From assembly GCA_910583725.1 (NCBI GenBank), contig CAJTXZ010000005.1:56332-120331 (forward strand): DNA of 64,000 bases, given 5' to 3'. Under the pieces are notes generated by a model, which searched no databases, had not been told where the DNA came from, and saw nothing but the letters and a program-made list of their open reading frames with translations. Shown here piece by piece: positions 52,701 through 60,873 of the stretch (positions are counted from its first letter, which is position 1; every line of letters begins with the position of its first letter). This DNA comes from an uncultured Vampirovibrio sp. (GTDB lineage: Bacteria > Cyanobacteriota > Vampirovibrionia > Gastranaerophilales > Gastranaerophilaceae). The position numbers and the translations under genes are program-made.

Positions 52701-54395
52701 TCTCCAAAATTTAATGTTTATGTCTCCACAAACTTAAATGAAGAAAGCCTTGATAAACTTTTAAACCCCATGCTGCAGTTTCCGCTTAAAACAAAGGGGG
52801 AGTTAACCCTAAAAGGCAGGCTTAGAGGACAGTTTGATGATTATACAGCATTCGCTATGGTAATTTTAAATCCTGAAACCGATTTATACTTTATGGGTGC
52901 AAACCTTGGCGATACCCAAAACAAGAGAGAAATAAATACGAGGATTGATTTCAGAAACGATACAATTAATATCGGGCATTTAAGATATCAAAAGTATATC
53001 CTCTCGCAAAATCATAAAGAAACACCTTATGAAATGCTTAATGTTTATGGGGGTATAAAAACAAAAGGTGATAATGTTTTATTGAATAAACTTCGGGTAA
53101 AAACTCCAAACCCGGCACCTGCAAGGCTTTTAAATCCTGTGTTTAAAAAATCTGTCTTAAAAAAAGGCACATTTAATGCAGATATTATATTTAACGGCCC
53201 CGTACAAAGGCCTGTTGTAAATGGCACAGCAAAGCTTTCCAATGTTGATATACCCCTGTATGAAACCCAGATAAGGGATGTTGATTTAACACTAGATGAA
53301 AAGTTTATAAATGCTGTGTTTGAAGGCCAGGGTTTGGGCTCTGATGTTAAATTCAAGGCTCAAATTGTAAATAGTTCATCTTTACCTGTTGTTGTAAACA
53401 AGGCAGAAATAACTTCAAAGACACTGAATTTAAATAAATTTATAAACAGCTTAACAAATATTTCAAAATCACAAAAAACCACCGACCCTCTTAATAAACA
53501 GCAGTTATTTTTACCTACTGATTTTGAAATTAAAAATGGCAAATTTAATATTGATGAAGTTTATTATAACAATGTCAAGGCCTCAAATCTGTCAGGCACC
53601 TTTAAACACACACCGCAAGGAGTATTTGTATTTAATGATATCCTTTTTGATATAGCGGGCGGTAAAATAAAAACAAACGGCAGTTATGAATTTGCTACAA
53701 CAAAGTTTACAATAAATTCTGAAATATCTGATTGTGACGCAAATACTCTGGTCTCAGACATTCTTGGCGCCAAAAATCAGGTTTTTGGCAAGACAAACGG
53801 CAGAATATACTTTACAGGAACAGAATTAAATACCGCAGGCAGCATAAATAAGGTAAAAGCCAATGTTGATTTTGCAATATATGATGGCAAAATGCCAAAA
53901 CTAGGCTCCCTTGAATACCTTTTAAGAGCGGGTAATCTTGTTAAGAGCGGCATTCTTGGATTTACCATAAATAATGTAATAGAGGTATTAATTCCTTATA
54001 AAACAGGGGAATTTAAAAAGATATCCGGAGATTTTGTCATTGAGGATGGCAGAATTGACAAACTTAACATATATTCAAAAGGTGATAATTTGAGTATTTA
54101 TACAAACGGCAGCTATGATATTACAACAAAAAACGGTAATTTTAATGTATTTGGAAAATTATCCACCAAAATTTCAAATCTGCTGGGCCCTGTGGGTAAT
54201 GCTTCTCTTAATTCATTTCTGAACCTTTTTGCTGATGATAAAATTGACAAAAAAACAAAAGAAAGTATAACAAGAGAAGTTGAAAAAATACCTGATATTG
54301 CAGGTTCTTCTCCTGAGTTCAGGCTTTTTGCGGTTAAAATTCTTGGAGACTTAAATGCGGATAACTTTGTAAGAAGTTTCAACTGGCTAAACTAG
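49785..54395 (+). CDS. Giant AsmA/TamB/YhdP-like envelope protein
   Basis: The start is ATG 49785 (1536 residues). A TTG at 49749 lies in the promoter and is not credible. One N-terminal transmembrane helix (about 18-38) is followed by roughly 1450 residues of beta-rich, Asn/Lys/Asp-rich repeats with the G-x-x-x-I/V pattern of AsmA-like proteins. The C-terminal module (about 1400-1470: G-D-N-L-S-I-Y-T-N-G-S-Y) matches that of the 41589 protein. The expected role is bridging inner and outer membranes for lipid or outer-membrane protein delivery. It is a single gene transcribed away from the Ton cluster and probably leaderless. Confidence 0.88.
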   Translation: MKHDDKEKSNNITKAGLIFRLLNIFICIITVLSLCLYANTGKIARYLISPETIKNAVNQNTGLILDLSEPKITSTKDLCLKITAPLIKLSEPDNKASSLLDIQNAEVDIKIIPLIFKKVEFKKISADDFNINIVRTKDGKFNFQKYLKNNTKVPFKIAAKNTTILIDNYSVHFTDAIALTNLHITGENLVSTEFNLDSYADIKTKGIIKITTKNKSQTSPFALDIKLKFPLDKNLGFNDSKLIASVQNIDFSLLKPYITEFISKDIRDFKGHGTLFILPADNDLNSIVFKLNTTNLFVNIYKNNHNNYIDIKDKADILLAARFKKKEIIVDDFKFKKNKLDITAKGNIKNINKNINTVNPDITFKIKNSSLSEGLKAAPDYLFKMQQDYIPLLKKHKANGIINGEFKVKERVRFPNMYGYIKLDDVYLLERPKNAKTSSGEVLFDGSDVTINVTANCPNNQKVIVKGKTEIKEFPFAKFDIQSTPAIDIEFAHKILIPIHEIFGFQLGPLPFMKVSGTGQISLKTEGTRESAKLNGFFRTKNGKASLQGLNTTLYNGNLNLLFNGKKIVFDNTTGLAEGAKVKIDGNSDVDGNLDLYVKIFDVEAKKALNVVRTSEMILGLLNGGAFLDSYANPKGNIDFNMRLWGKAEEFGDSMNFEPNDNLKAKGAILFKNNSIDIFPEIKASKVNGTLDFTDFVTLNLNANIYNSPFNITGTIKPDTKASKIRSEQPQIVDLKFKSKSASSYDLYKFFYDNQDGFQAKNKISDELYKFLNKINFKFAADIRAKGKVNPTDTILDMKKFTLDGWAVGLNNKNSDVLFNSGMVKFKDQKLLFNNLNTTLWNANIITNGEVDKIFDDIFIPDLKFNLVSFPFSKITDLTSVIQEEKIKKIFDNYANLSGNINGQFFYNKKGFSGNTNLDKISLHDKKRDMSVNLNSGDLRFSNNEVRLNALNMTYGATPVYLDAVINDINFSSPKFNVYVSTNLNEESLDKLLNPMLQFPLKTKGELTLKGRLRGQFDDYTAFAMVILNPETDLYFMGANLGDTQNKREINTRIDFRNDTINIGHLRYQKYILSQNHKETPYEMLNVYGGIKTKGDNVLLNKLRVKTPNPAPARLLNPVFKKSVLKKGTFNADIIFNGPVQRPVVNGTAKLSNVDIPLYETQIRDVDLTLDEKFINAVFEGQGLGSDVKFKAQIVNSSSLPVVVNKAEITSKTLNLNKFINSLTNISKSQKTTDPLNKQQLFLPTDFEIKNGKFNIDEVYYNNVKASNLSGTFKHTPQGVFVFNDILFDIAGGKIKTNGSYEFATTKFTINSEISDCDANTLVSDILGAKNQVFGKTNGRIYFTGTELNTAGSINKVKANVDFAIYDGKMPKLGSLEYLLRAGNLVKSGILGFTINNVIEVLIPYKTGEFKKISGDFVIEDGRIDKLNIYSKGDNLSIYTNGSYDITTKNGNFNVFGKLSTKISNLLGPVGNASLNSFLNLFADDKIDKKTKESITREVEKIPDIAGSSPEFRLFAVKILGDLNADNFVRSFNWLN

Positions 54396-54492
54396 CGTTA
54401 TTATCTTTTTGGCAGTTGTACTTATTTTAAATTTAATGTATTATAATACACAAGACTTGAGGTTTATATTTTAGGGAGACACTCTTATTATT

Positions 54493-55134
54493 ATGAAAAA
54501 ACTACTGGTTTTTTTAGCTATATTAATCGTAAGCGTTATGTCTAGCGCTTGTATAAACAATTTTGCAATTCAGGAATTAAATACTAAGGCTAAAGAATAT
54601 CTTGATAAAGGTGATTATGATGAAGCAATTAAACGCCTTGAATCAAGCGTTGATTTAGATGGTTCAATATATGAAGCAAGATATAATCTTGCAGTTGCTT
54701 ACGTTCATAAGGAAGAATTTGCAAAAGCAGTTGTCCAATTAAATGAAGCAATAAAATTAAATGCACAAAATCCTGATGCGTATTATACGCTTGGTGTAGC
54801 GCTTGAGGGTCTTGCTAATTCTAAGCTCACAGATAAAGTTGAAACCTGTGAAGAATCACCATCAGGCTGCGAACAAAAAATATCAGAAGAAGACCCAATG
54901 GCAGGCTCATTTATGTCAGCTGATGATGCCAAATATACGATTGATAAAATTGATGAAGCAATTGAAGCATATAAAAAATATTTAAATGTCGCAGGAATTC
55001 CCGAAGATGCTGAAAAAGTGAACGCTCACATTTTGGAACTAGAGGAAGATAAAGCCCTTTATGTTAAGGAATACGAAGCAATGACAATTTCTGACGATTT
55101 AAATTCTAACCAAGATAATGCGGATTCAAACTAA
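54493..55134 (+). CDS. TPR-repeat protein, possible lipoprotein
   Basis: 213 residues. The signal sequence ends S-S-A-C20. The -3 residue is Ser, so the lipobox is weak, although Lgt is encoded next. Two to three TPR units (about 30-110: Y-L-D-K-G-D-Y-D-E-A-I-K-R-L pattern) precede a Glu-rich segment with two Cys near 118-125 and a final helical region. It is likely an envelope scaffold. TATAAT at 54442-54447 is the -10. GGGAG lies unusually far (14 nt) from the ATG. The stop overlaps the lgt start as TAATG. Confidence 0.8.
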   Translation: MKKLLVFLAILIVSVMSSACINNFAIQELNTKAKEYLDKGDYDEAIKRLESSVDLDGSIYEARYNLAVAYVHKEEFAKAVVQLNEAIKLNAQNPDAYYTLGVALEGLANSKLTDKVETCEESPSGCEQKISEEDPMAGSFMSADDAKYTIDKIDEAIEAYKKYLNVAGIPEDAEKVNAHILELEEDKALYVKEYEAMTISDDLNSNQDNADSN

Positions 55135-55940
55135 TGTTTAGAGCGCCATCAAGTGTTGCATTTACCGCCTTTGGCCATGATATAAAATATTATGGCATAA
55201 TGCTTTTTTTTGCAATGCTTATAGGTATTACGGCAACATTTTTTATCTCAAAAAAATATTACAAAAACATTGACTTGGATACCCTGTTGGATTTTTTTCC
55301 CTGGCTTATTATTATTTCAATAATTTCAGCACGCTTATATTACGTTTTGTTAAGCTTGGATTTTTACCTGAAATACCCTAATGAAATACCGGCTGTCTGG
55401 CATGGCGGTCTTGCTATCCATGGCGCCATCCTCGGCGGATTAATATTTGGAATTATATATTTTAAATTCATTAAAAAACTTCCGGTTCTCCCTTATGCTG
55501 ATGTTATATCATACGGCTTGGCGCTTGGTCAGGCTGTTGGCAGATGGGGAAACTTCTTTAACTCTGAAGCCTTTGGCCTACCTTGCAATCTTCCATGGAA
55601 ACTTTATATAGAGCCCGTAAACAGGCCTCTTGAATATATCTCAAGTGAATATTTTCATCCAACATTTTTGTATGAATCGATTTGGGATATTTTTGTATTT
55701 ATCATCCTCTTTTTTGTTGTCAGAAAATACGCCAAAAATATCCCGGGCTTAATATTTTTTACATATCTTTCCCTCTATTCCATTGGCAGAATATTTATTG
55801 AAAATATTAGAGTAGACAGTGTTTTAAACATAATGGGTATTCCTGTTGCGCTTTTTGTAAGTTTTATTGTTCTGATAATTTCAATAACAGCACTTATTTA
55901 TCAATATAAAAAACTTTCTAAAAGCGCTAAAACACTCTAA
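55134..55940 (+). CDS. lgt: Prolipoprotein diacylglyceryl transferase
   Basis: 268 residues with about seven membrane helices. Signature features: Y-Y-G-I-M near 15, H-G-G-L-A-I-H-G-A-I-L-G-G near 90, and G-R-W-G-N-F-F-N-S-E-A-F-G near 136, with H-P-T-F-L-Y-E-S near 180. It attaches diacylglycerol to the lipobox cysteine, the first step of lipoprotein maturation. It is directly coupled to the upstream TPR gene (TAATG). Confidence 0.95.
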   Translation: MFRAPSSVAFTAFGHDIKYYGIMLFFAMLIGITATFFISKKYYKNIDLDTLLDFFPWLIIISIISARLYYVLLSLDFYLKYPNEIPAVWHGGLAIHGAILGGLIFGIIYFKFIKKLPVLPYADVISYGLALGQAVGRWGNFFNSEAFGLPCNLPWKLYIEPVNRPLEYISSEYFHPTFLYESIWDIFVFIILFFVVRKYAKNIPGLIFFTYLSLYSIGRIFIENIRVDSVLNIMGIPVALFVSFIVLIISITALIYQYKKLSKSAKTL

Positions 55941-56026
55941 TTTAATGGCTTTATACTATTTGCAATATTACAAAAAACAATAAAGTTCAAATAAAGTTCT
56001 TTAAAATTGCCTATTTGCTGCATTTT

Positions 56027-56415
56027 TTAAGCCGCAGCCCCCAAATTTCCGTTTTCGCTTACCTTGTTCCATAATTCATTCAAGGCCTTTAATTCCTCTA
56101 TTGCTGCAGGGTTATTAAGTATCTCTTCATAAACTTCCTTGTTTACATCCGTAAGTTTATATGAAAATTTCATACTTTTGTCTCCGCTAAATTTGTGGCA
56201 AAGCTCATGCAGTGCAGTTTCAAGTACATTACCAAAGCTTCCTTTGTTTAGATAATCTCTGTCTATTTAAAACCCTTTTGATTCAAAGATGTCTGTAATT
56301 GCTTCGGCAAGCGTATTCTCTGTTGAATTACCTCACCTTCTCCTGCTGTATCAAAAAGATATATTTTAGTATCTAGTTCGTTTTTGTCAAAACTTGCGTT
56401 CTTCTTGGTGTTTCC
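56027..56415 (-). pseudogene. Degraded gene with HELCH motif (frameshift plus in-frame stop)
   Basis: Reading the minus strand gives a fragment from 56415 in one frame (D-K-N-E-L-D-T-K-I-Y-L-F-D-T-A-G-E-G-E-V-I-Q). A one-base deletion near 56321 shifts it into the next frame (E-N-T-L-A-E-A-I-T-D-I-F-E-S-K-G-F), then TAA at 56269-56267. The frame continues without interruption as D-Y-L-N-K-G-S-F-G-N-V, A-L-H-E-L-C-H-K-F-S-G-D and on to a stop at 56027. No start codon is left. The intact ancestor had an HExxH-type motif, which suggests a metal site. The family is not assigned. Confidence 0.7.
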
Positions 56416-56444
56416 TTATATCAATAAACACTTTATAAATAATA

Positions 56445-56487
56445 AAATTACCTGTTTTGTAAAGAAATGTTTCAAAACAGGTAATTT
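56445..56487 (-). terminator. Terminator of gpmI
   Basis: A perfect 15-bp stem (AAATTACCTGTTTTG with its complement) with a 13-nt loop, followed on the minus strand by TTATTATTT. It lies 38 nt after the gpmI stop. Confidence 0.8.
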
Positions 56488-56525
56488 ATATTTATATTTT
56501 AGGCTGCAGCGAATTAAAAGAATGA

Positions 56526-58043
56526 TTAATGCTCTATCATTGATTTTCCGCTCATTTCATCCGGTTTTTGTATTCCCATTAAATCAAGCACGGTTGGTGC
56601 AATGTCACACAGAGCGCCGGTTTCCCTTAATTTATACTGTTTGTTATCTACAATAATAAATGGCACAATGTTTGTGGTGTGTGCTGTTTGCGGCGCCTGG
56701 GTTTTTTCATTAAACATGCTCTCGGCATTTCCATGGTCTGCTGTTATTATCATCTTAACACCATTTTCAAGCGCCTTCTTTGAAATTTTTCCAATGCAAG
56801 TATCCACTGCCTCAATTGCCTTAATAGCGGCGTCCATCACTCCTGTGTGCCCCACCATATCAGGGTTTGCAAAGTTTACAAGAATAAAACCGTAATCCTT
56901 ATCATCAAGCGCACAAAGAACATTATCACAAACTTCATAAGCACTCATTTCAGGCTTCATATCATATGTTGCAACCTTTGGAGATGCTACAAGCTTACGT
57001 ACTTCAAGTTTTCCAGGCTCTTCCACGCCGCCGTTAAAGAAAAATGTAATATGTGCGTATTTTTCTGTCTCCGCGGTTCTAAACTGCTTAACATTATTCT
57101 TATCAAGCACATCACCCAAAATATTGGTTAAATGCTGGGGCCTGAAAGCAACAGCCAGGTCAAAACTTTCATCATACTGTGTCATACACACATAAAATAT
57201 ATTTTTTAAAACCTTTTTGCGCTTAAATCCGTCAAAATCCGCAAATGTCAAGGCTTTTGTAATTTCTCTTGCCCTGTCCGGCCTGTAATTAAAGAATATG
57301 ATTGAATCCCCGTCATTTATCCTTTCGCCTCCGATAACAGCAGGCTCAACGAATTCATCACTTATATCCTTTGCATAAGATTCTTTAATAGCATCAACTG
57401 CGGTTTTTGCCTTGTTACCTTCGCCTAAAACCAGGCAGTCATAGGCTTTTTCAACCCTTTCCCACCTGTTATCCCTGTCCATAACATAATATCTGCCAAT
57501 AACGCTTACAACGGACGGTAAATTGTATTTTTTTAGCGTTTCCTCAACCTCTGACACAAAGGTTTCAGCGCTTCTTGGCGGAGTATCTCTCCCGTCAAGG
57601 AAGGTATGAACGTAAACTTTTTTTAGGGAATTTTTTGCAGCAAGCTTTATTAAGGCTTCAAGATGTTTCATAGAGCTGTGAACGCCTCCTGATGAGGTTA
57701 AACCCATAATGTGAAGCGCTCCGCCTGTTTTTTTAACATGTTCTACGGCGCGTAAAAATTCTTCATTTTTGAAAAATTCACCTTCATCTATCGCCTTGTT
57801 AATCCTTGTTAATTCTTGATATACAACCCTTCCGGCCCCGATATTTAAGTGCCCTACCTCTGAATTTCCCATCTGGCCCTCAGGAAGTCCTACATTTAAT
57901 CCGTCAGCATGGATTGTGGTATGTGACATATTTTTTAAAAAACTATCGAAATTCGGCGTTTTAGCAGCCTCTATGGCATTATATTTTTTATCTTCGGATA
58001 TGCCCCAGCCGTCAAGAATGCATAATAAAACTCTGTTGTCCAT
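56526..58043 (-). CDS. gpmI: 2,3-bisphosphoglycerate-independent phosphoglycerate mutase
   Basis: 505 residues, standard. The alkaline-phosphatase-type metal sites and phospho-Ser are visible: C-I-L-D-G-W-G near residue 8, M-G-N-S-E-V-G-H near 58 (Ser nucleophile), the H-T-F-L-D-G-R-D-T-P-P segment near 147, N-P-D-M-V-G-H-T-G near 398 and T-A-D-H-G-N-A-E near 435. It interconverts 3- and 2-phosphoglycerate in glycolysis, with Mn2+. AGGAA lies beside the ATG. It is monocistronic with a strong terminator. Confidence 0.96.
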   Translation of the reverse strand: MDNRVLLCILDGWGISEDKKYNAIEAAKTPNFDSFLKNMSHTTIHADGLNVGLPEGQMGNSEVGHLNIGAGRVVYQELTRINKAIDEGEFFKNEEFLRAVEHVKKTGGALHIMGLTSSGGVHSSMKHLEALIKLAAKNSLKKVYVHTFLDGRDTPPRSAETFVSEVEETLKKYNLPSVVSVIGRYYVMDRDNRWERVEKAYDCLVLGEGNKAKTAVDAIKESYAKDISDEFVEPAVIGGERINDGDSIIFFNYRPDRAREITKALTFADFDGFKRKKVLKNIFYVCMTQYDESFDLAVAFRPQHLTNILGDVLDKNNVKQFRTAETEKYAHITFFFNGGVEEPGKLEVRKLVASPKVATYDMKPEMSAYEVCDNVLCALDDKDYGFILVNFANPDMVGHTGVMDAAIKAIEAVDTCIGKISKKALENGVKMIITADHGNAESMFNEKTQAPQTAHTTNIVPFIIVDNKQYKLRETGALCDIAPTVLDLMGIQKPDEMSGKSMIEH

Positions 58044-58073
58044 TTCCTAAATAATTCCTCTTATATTCTAATA

Positions 58074-58102
58074 TAGCCAATATACCATAAAAATGATAGA
58101 AT
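58074..58102 (+). promoter_or_regulatory. Candidate leaderless promoter with extended -10
   Basis: TAGCCA (58074-58079) then 17 nt, TGA-TAGAAT (58094-58102), then 6 nt to ATG 58109. No SD. The TGn extension supports it. The -35 is weak. Confidence 0.45.
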
Positions 58103-58108
58103 AATGTT

Positions 58109-58558
58109 ATGCAAAATCATATCTTTCAGAAAGAATATAAAACTGCTCCGGATTCATCCCTAAAGCCCCTTCTTGACAGTGCAATAGGGATGACAAGCCC
58201 CTTTGTGTCAAAAACTGCTCCGGCTTCAAAGTATAATCTTGAAATTTCCCAAAAACAAATAGAGATTCTTGAGGAGGCAATCAAGCACTATGAGAGGCTT
58301 GAAGACATCAAAAAGTTTTCGCAGATGGCGCTTGAAGATATTGAAAATGTAACAGAAGAAGACATTAAAAGAGCATTAGAAATTGAAAATATGGTCTCAA
58401 TTGAGGATGAAAAGGCTGTTTTAAACCTAATTCAAAATGAAGGCTTCCTAAGAGACCTTGAAAGTGCTGATTTTTCTGAACTTTTAGCAAATACACCCAA
58501 TATATCTGATTCTTCTAATCCGTTTTTTGATGAAGATTTTTCTGACTTTGAACCGTAA
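58109..58558 (+). CDS. Hypothetical acidic helical protein
   Basis: 149 residues. The first 45 residues are low in order (Pro/Ser/Thr). Residues 48-120 form probable long acidic helices (I-L-E-E-A-I-K-H-Y-E-R-L, A-L-E-D-I-E-N-V), and the C-terminus is an Asp/Phe-rich tail ending F-F-D-E-D-F-S-D-F. No membrane segment or family is recognised. The probable mRNA is leaderless. It diverges from gpmI. Function unknown. Confidence 0.65.
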   Translation: MQNHIFQKEYKTAPDSSLKPLLDSAIGMTSPFVSKTAPASKYNLEISQKQIEILEEAIKHYERLEDIKKFSQMALEDIENVTEEDIKRALEIENMVSIEDEKAVLNLIQNEGFLRDLESADFSELLANTPNISDSSNPFFDEDFSDFEP

Positions 58559-58683
58559 AAGCCGCACAGATACCCTTTTTGCCGCTCGCAACTTTTGTCA
58601 GGTCAGGCATCAAGATAAATTTTTTTTTAAACAAGCTTTACAAATTTTAATAAAAATTTACAAACCTTAACACTGTAATTTAA

Positions 58684-59193
58684 ATGAAAAAAAATCCTAA
58701 AAATCTGCAATATTTATATATATCGCTTATAAAACCACCATTCCGGCTCAAAAAAAATTGTATAAAATTTAAACAAATATTAAGAAAATTTTTTTACAAA
58801 AAAATTCTCAAAAGAAAATACTACAGAATGGGTAAATGCAGTCGCTGCGGCCGCTGCTGTAAAAATATCTATGTAAAACATGGAAAAAAAATCATCGATG
58901 ATGATAAACTTTTTAATACCTTAAAACCCTTACACCCCTTTTATTTTGACCTTGAAATAATCGGAAAAGATGAAGTAGGCCTGCTTTTTGCCTGCAAAAA
59001 CCTGGATGAAAAAACTAAAATGTGCAAAATTCATAATAAACGCGCTAAAATCTGCCGTGATTATCCTATGGAAGAAATTCTTAAAATGGGCGGAACACTC
59101 GCTGAAAACTGTGGTTTCAGGTTTGTACCGATTGATAAATTTAAAGACATACTAAACAAAGAAAGAATAAAGGCTAACACAAAACGCGCCTGA
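58684..59193 (+). CDS. YkgJ-type cysteine-cluster (zinc/iron-chelating) protein
   Basis: 169 residues from ATG 58684, or 121 from ATG 58828, which begins right at the domain. Neither has an SD. Cys cluster: C52-x-x-C55-x-x-C58-C59 in the C-S-R-C-G-R-C-C context, then C104, C114 and C124 (I-C-R-D-Y-P) and C143. This is the CxxCxxCC plus C-terminal Cys plan of the family, whose function is not established. The first 48 residues are strongly basic and may be untranslated. Confidence 0.8.
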   Translation: MKKNPKNLQYLYISLIKPPFRLKKNCIKFKQILRKFFYKKILKRKYYRMGKCSRCGRCCKNIYVKHGKKIIDDDKLFNTLKPLHPFYFDLEIIGKDEVGLLFACKNLDEKTKMCKIHNKRAKICRDYPMEEILKMGGTLAENCGFRFVPIDKFKDILNKERIKANTKRA

Positions 59194-59274
59194 AATCATT
59201 CCGTTACCTGTATTTTACACCAGCCTAAAAACAAAAGTATTGCCTGCTGCGCATAAAAAGTTTCGTTAAAATTT

Positions 59275-60465
59275 TTATGAATATTTACAAATTTTTTTCG
59301 CTAAATTAAGCATAACCTTTGTTTTAGCCGCATTGTGCACCCTTATAATATCAATATTTTTAATGCCAAAATACAGGCTGAGGCTTGCAGTCAGACTGTC
59401 AAGAGCTTCAAAAGTGCCCTCATCACAAACAGGAAACGCATTTTTATCTAAAATGCTTTTTATAAACCTTTTTCTTGATAACCCCGCAAGCACACGAAAA
59501 CCCATACTTTTAAACTCTTCAATTCTTGATAAAATCTCAAAATTTTGTTCAATATTTTTTGCAAAACCAAACCCCGGGTCAATTATAATTTTTTCAGGGT
59601 TAATTCCGCTATCAATAGCCTTTTGCGCCCTCTCCTGTAATTCAAAATAAACTTCATCCATAACATTTTTATAATCACAAAGCCCATCCATATCTTTTGG
59701 TGTGCCTCTTGAGTGCATTATAACAGCCTCAAGCCCTGTCTCTCTAATGGTTTTTGTCATATTTTTGTCATAAGTGAGGCCTGAAACATCATTAATAATA
59801 TCCGCCCCTAAATCTGCCATTTGTTTTGCTGTGAGTGCATTTCTGGTATCTATACTAATTTTTATGTCTGAATTTTTTTTTAATTCTTTGATAACGGGAC
59901 TAATTCTTTGAATTTCAATTTCAGATGGCACCGTATCGCTGCCCGGGCGTGTGCTTTCAGCCCCTATATCTATTATTTTGGCCCCTTCCTGTACCATTTT
60001 TTTAGCATGCTCTATAGCTTGCCTTGGCTCTAAAAACCTTCCTCCATCTGAAAATGAATCCTCAGTAAGGTTTAAAACCCCCATTATAATTGGCGCAGTC
60101 TCGTTTTTTGCACTTTTAAAAATTTCAATCTGTCTTGTAATTTCTGATGAAATTTTTTCCATCGAAAACTGCTGATTTCTTAATTTTTTAGCTATAATCT
60201 CCATCTGTGCAAGAGTTGCAGACAAAATAATCTCGCTTTTTTCGCTACTGTGGTTTAAAACCCCAAAATGCACTGCAGCATCAGCATTTGAAGCTAACGC
60301 TGTCTGTTTAATTATCGTTGCCTGTATTGGTGAAAGGTCATAAATTTTAATATTTAAAAATGTATGCTTTAGTGCCCCAAAGTCAAGGTATGACGGGCTA
60401 AAACCTATATTTTTAATCTCATTTTTAATGTTATTGCTTAAAATTCTTCTTACTTTAAATTGCAT
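59275..60465 (-). CDS. folP: Dihydropteroate synthase with N-terminal extension
   Basis: 396 residues, about 120 more than the minimal enzyme. The N-terminal region (1-120) resembles the extension found in many Gram-positive and some other DHPS (A-D-A-A-V-H-F-G-V near 78). The TIM barrel starts I-M-G-V-L-N-L-T-E-D-S-F-S-D-G-G (about 127), with G-A-E-S-T-R-P-G near 168 and D-P-G-F-G-F-A-K near 296. It joins p-aminobenzoate to the pterin in folate synthesis. It has no SD: TAAAAT ends 6 nt before the ATG, and the promoter layout equals that at 2208. Confidence 0.93.
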   Translation of the reverse strand: MQFKVRRILSNNIKNEIKNIGFSPSYLDFGALKHTFLNIKIYDLSPIQATIIKQTALASNADAAVHFGVLNHSSEKSEIILSATLAQMEIIAKKLRNQQFSMEKISSEITRQIEIFKSAKNETAPIIMGVLNLTEDSFSDGGRFLEPRQAIEHAKKMVQEGAKIIDIGAESTRPGSDTVPSEIEIQRISPVIKELKKNSDIKISIDTRNALTAKQMADLGADIINDVSGLTYDKNMTKTIRETGLEAVIMHSRGTPKDMDGLCDYKNVMDEVYFELQERAQKAIDSGINPEKIIIDPGFGFAKNIEQNFEILSRIEEFKSMGFRVLAGLSRKRFIKSILDKNAFPVCDEGTFEALDSLTASLSLYFGIKNIDIIRVHNAAKTKVMLNLAKKICKYS

Positions 60466-60471
60466 TTTACT

Positions 60472-60500
60472 ATTTTACAAATATAATTAACATAGTGCAA
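60472..60500 (-). promoter_or_regulatory. Leaderless promoter of folP
   Basis: On the minus strand TTGCAC (60500-60495), 17-nt spacer, TAAAAT (60477-60472), 6 nt, ATG at 60465. Both hexamers, the spacer length and the distance to the start codon are the same as for the 2243 operon. Confidence 0.6.
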
Positions 60501-60541
60501 TGTACTTTTTGTGAAAAAATAATTAAATCTAGGAGATAAAA

Positions 60542-60829
60542 ATGAGCGAACAGACAATTGTAAAAATTACTGCAGAAAACAGAGCAACGGATAAAAATCC
60601 GCGCCAATTAAGAAGCGAAGGCCTCCTTCCTGCAACAATTTACGGCAAAGGTATGGATTCAAAAAGTATTCAAATCAATGCCCATGAATTCAATATGGCA
60701 TACAAAAACGCAAAAGACGCTGTTTATGAAATTGCCCTTGGCAATGAAACTTTTAAAACTGTTGTTCAGGAAGCACAAATTCAATATTCTGACAATAAAA
60801 TTATGAATGTCGAATTTAAACTTGCATAA
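60542..60829 (+). CDS. rplY: 50S ribosomal protein L25 (short form)
   Basis: 95 residues, the single-domain form without the CTC extension. Typical opening: I-T-A-E-N-R and R-Q-L-R-S-E-G-L-L-P-A-T-I-Y-G-K-G. It binds 5S rRNA. A good SD (AGGAG) lies 6 nt from the ATG, in contrast to the leaderless folP gene that diverges from it. No pth gene follows, unlike in many bacteria. Confidence 0.93.
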   Translation: MSEQTIVKITAENRATDKNPRQLRSEGLLPATIYGKGMDSKSIQINAHEFNMAYKNAKDAVYEIALGNETFKTVVQEAQIQYSDNKIMNVEFKLA

Positions 60830-60873
60830 AACCCTTTTGCGTTGTGCTTTCAGGGCTTTATAAGCTTAAATGT

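Noticed and set aside
58674..58684. Leaderless promoter for the YkgJ-type gene (TGTAAT then ATG)
   Set aside because: Only 4 nt separate the hexamer from the ATG, no -35 fits, and the true start may be 58828.
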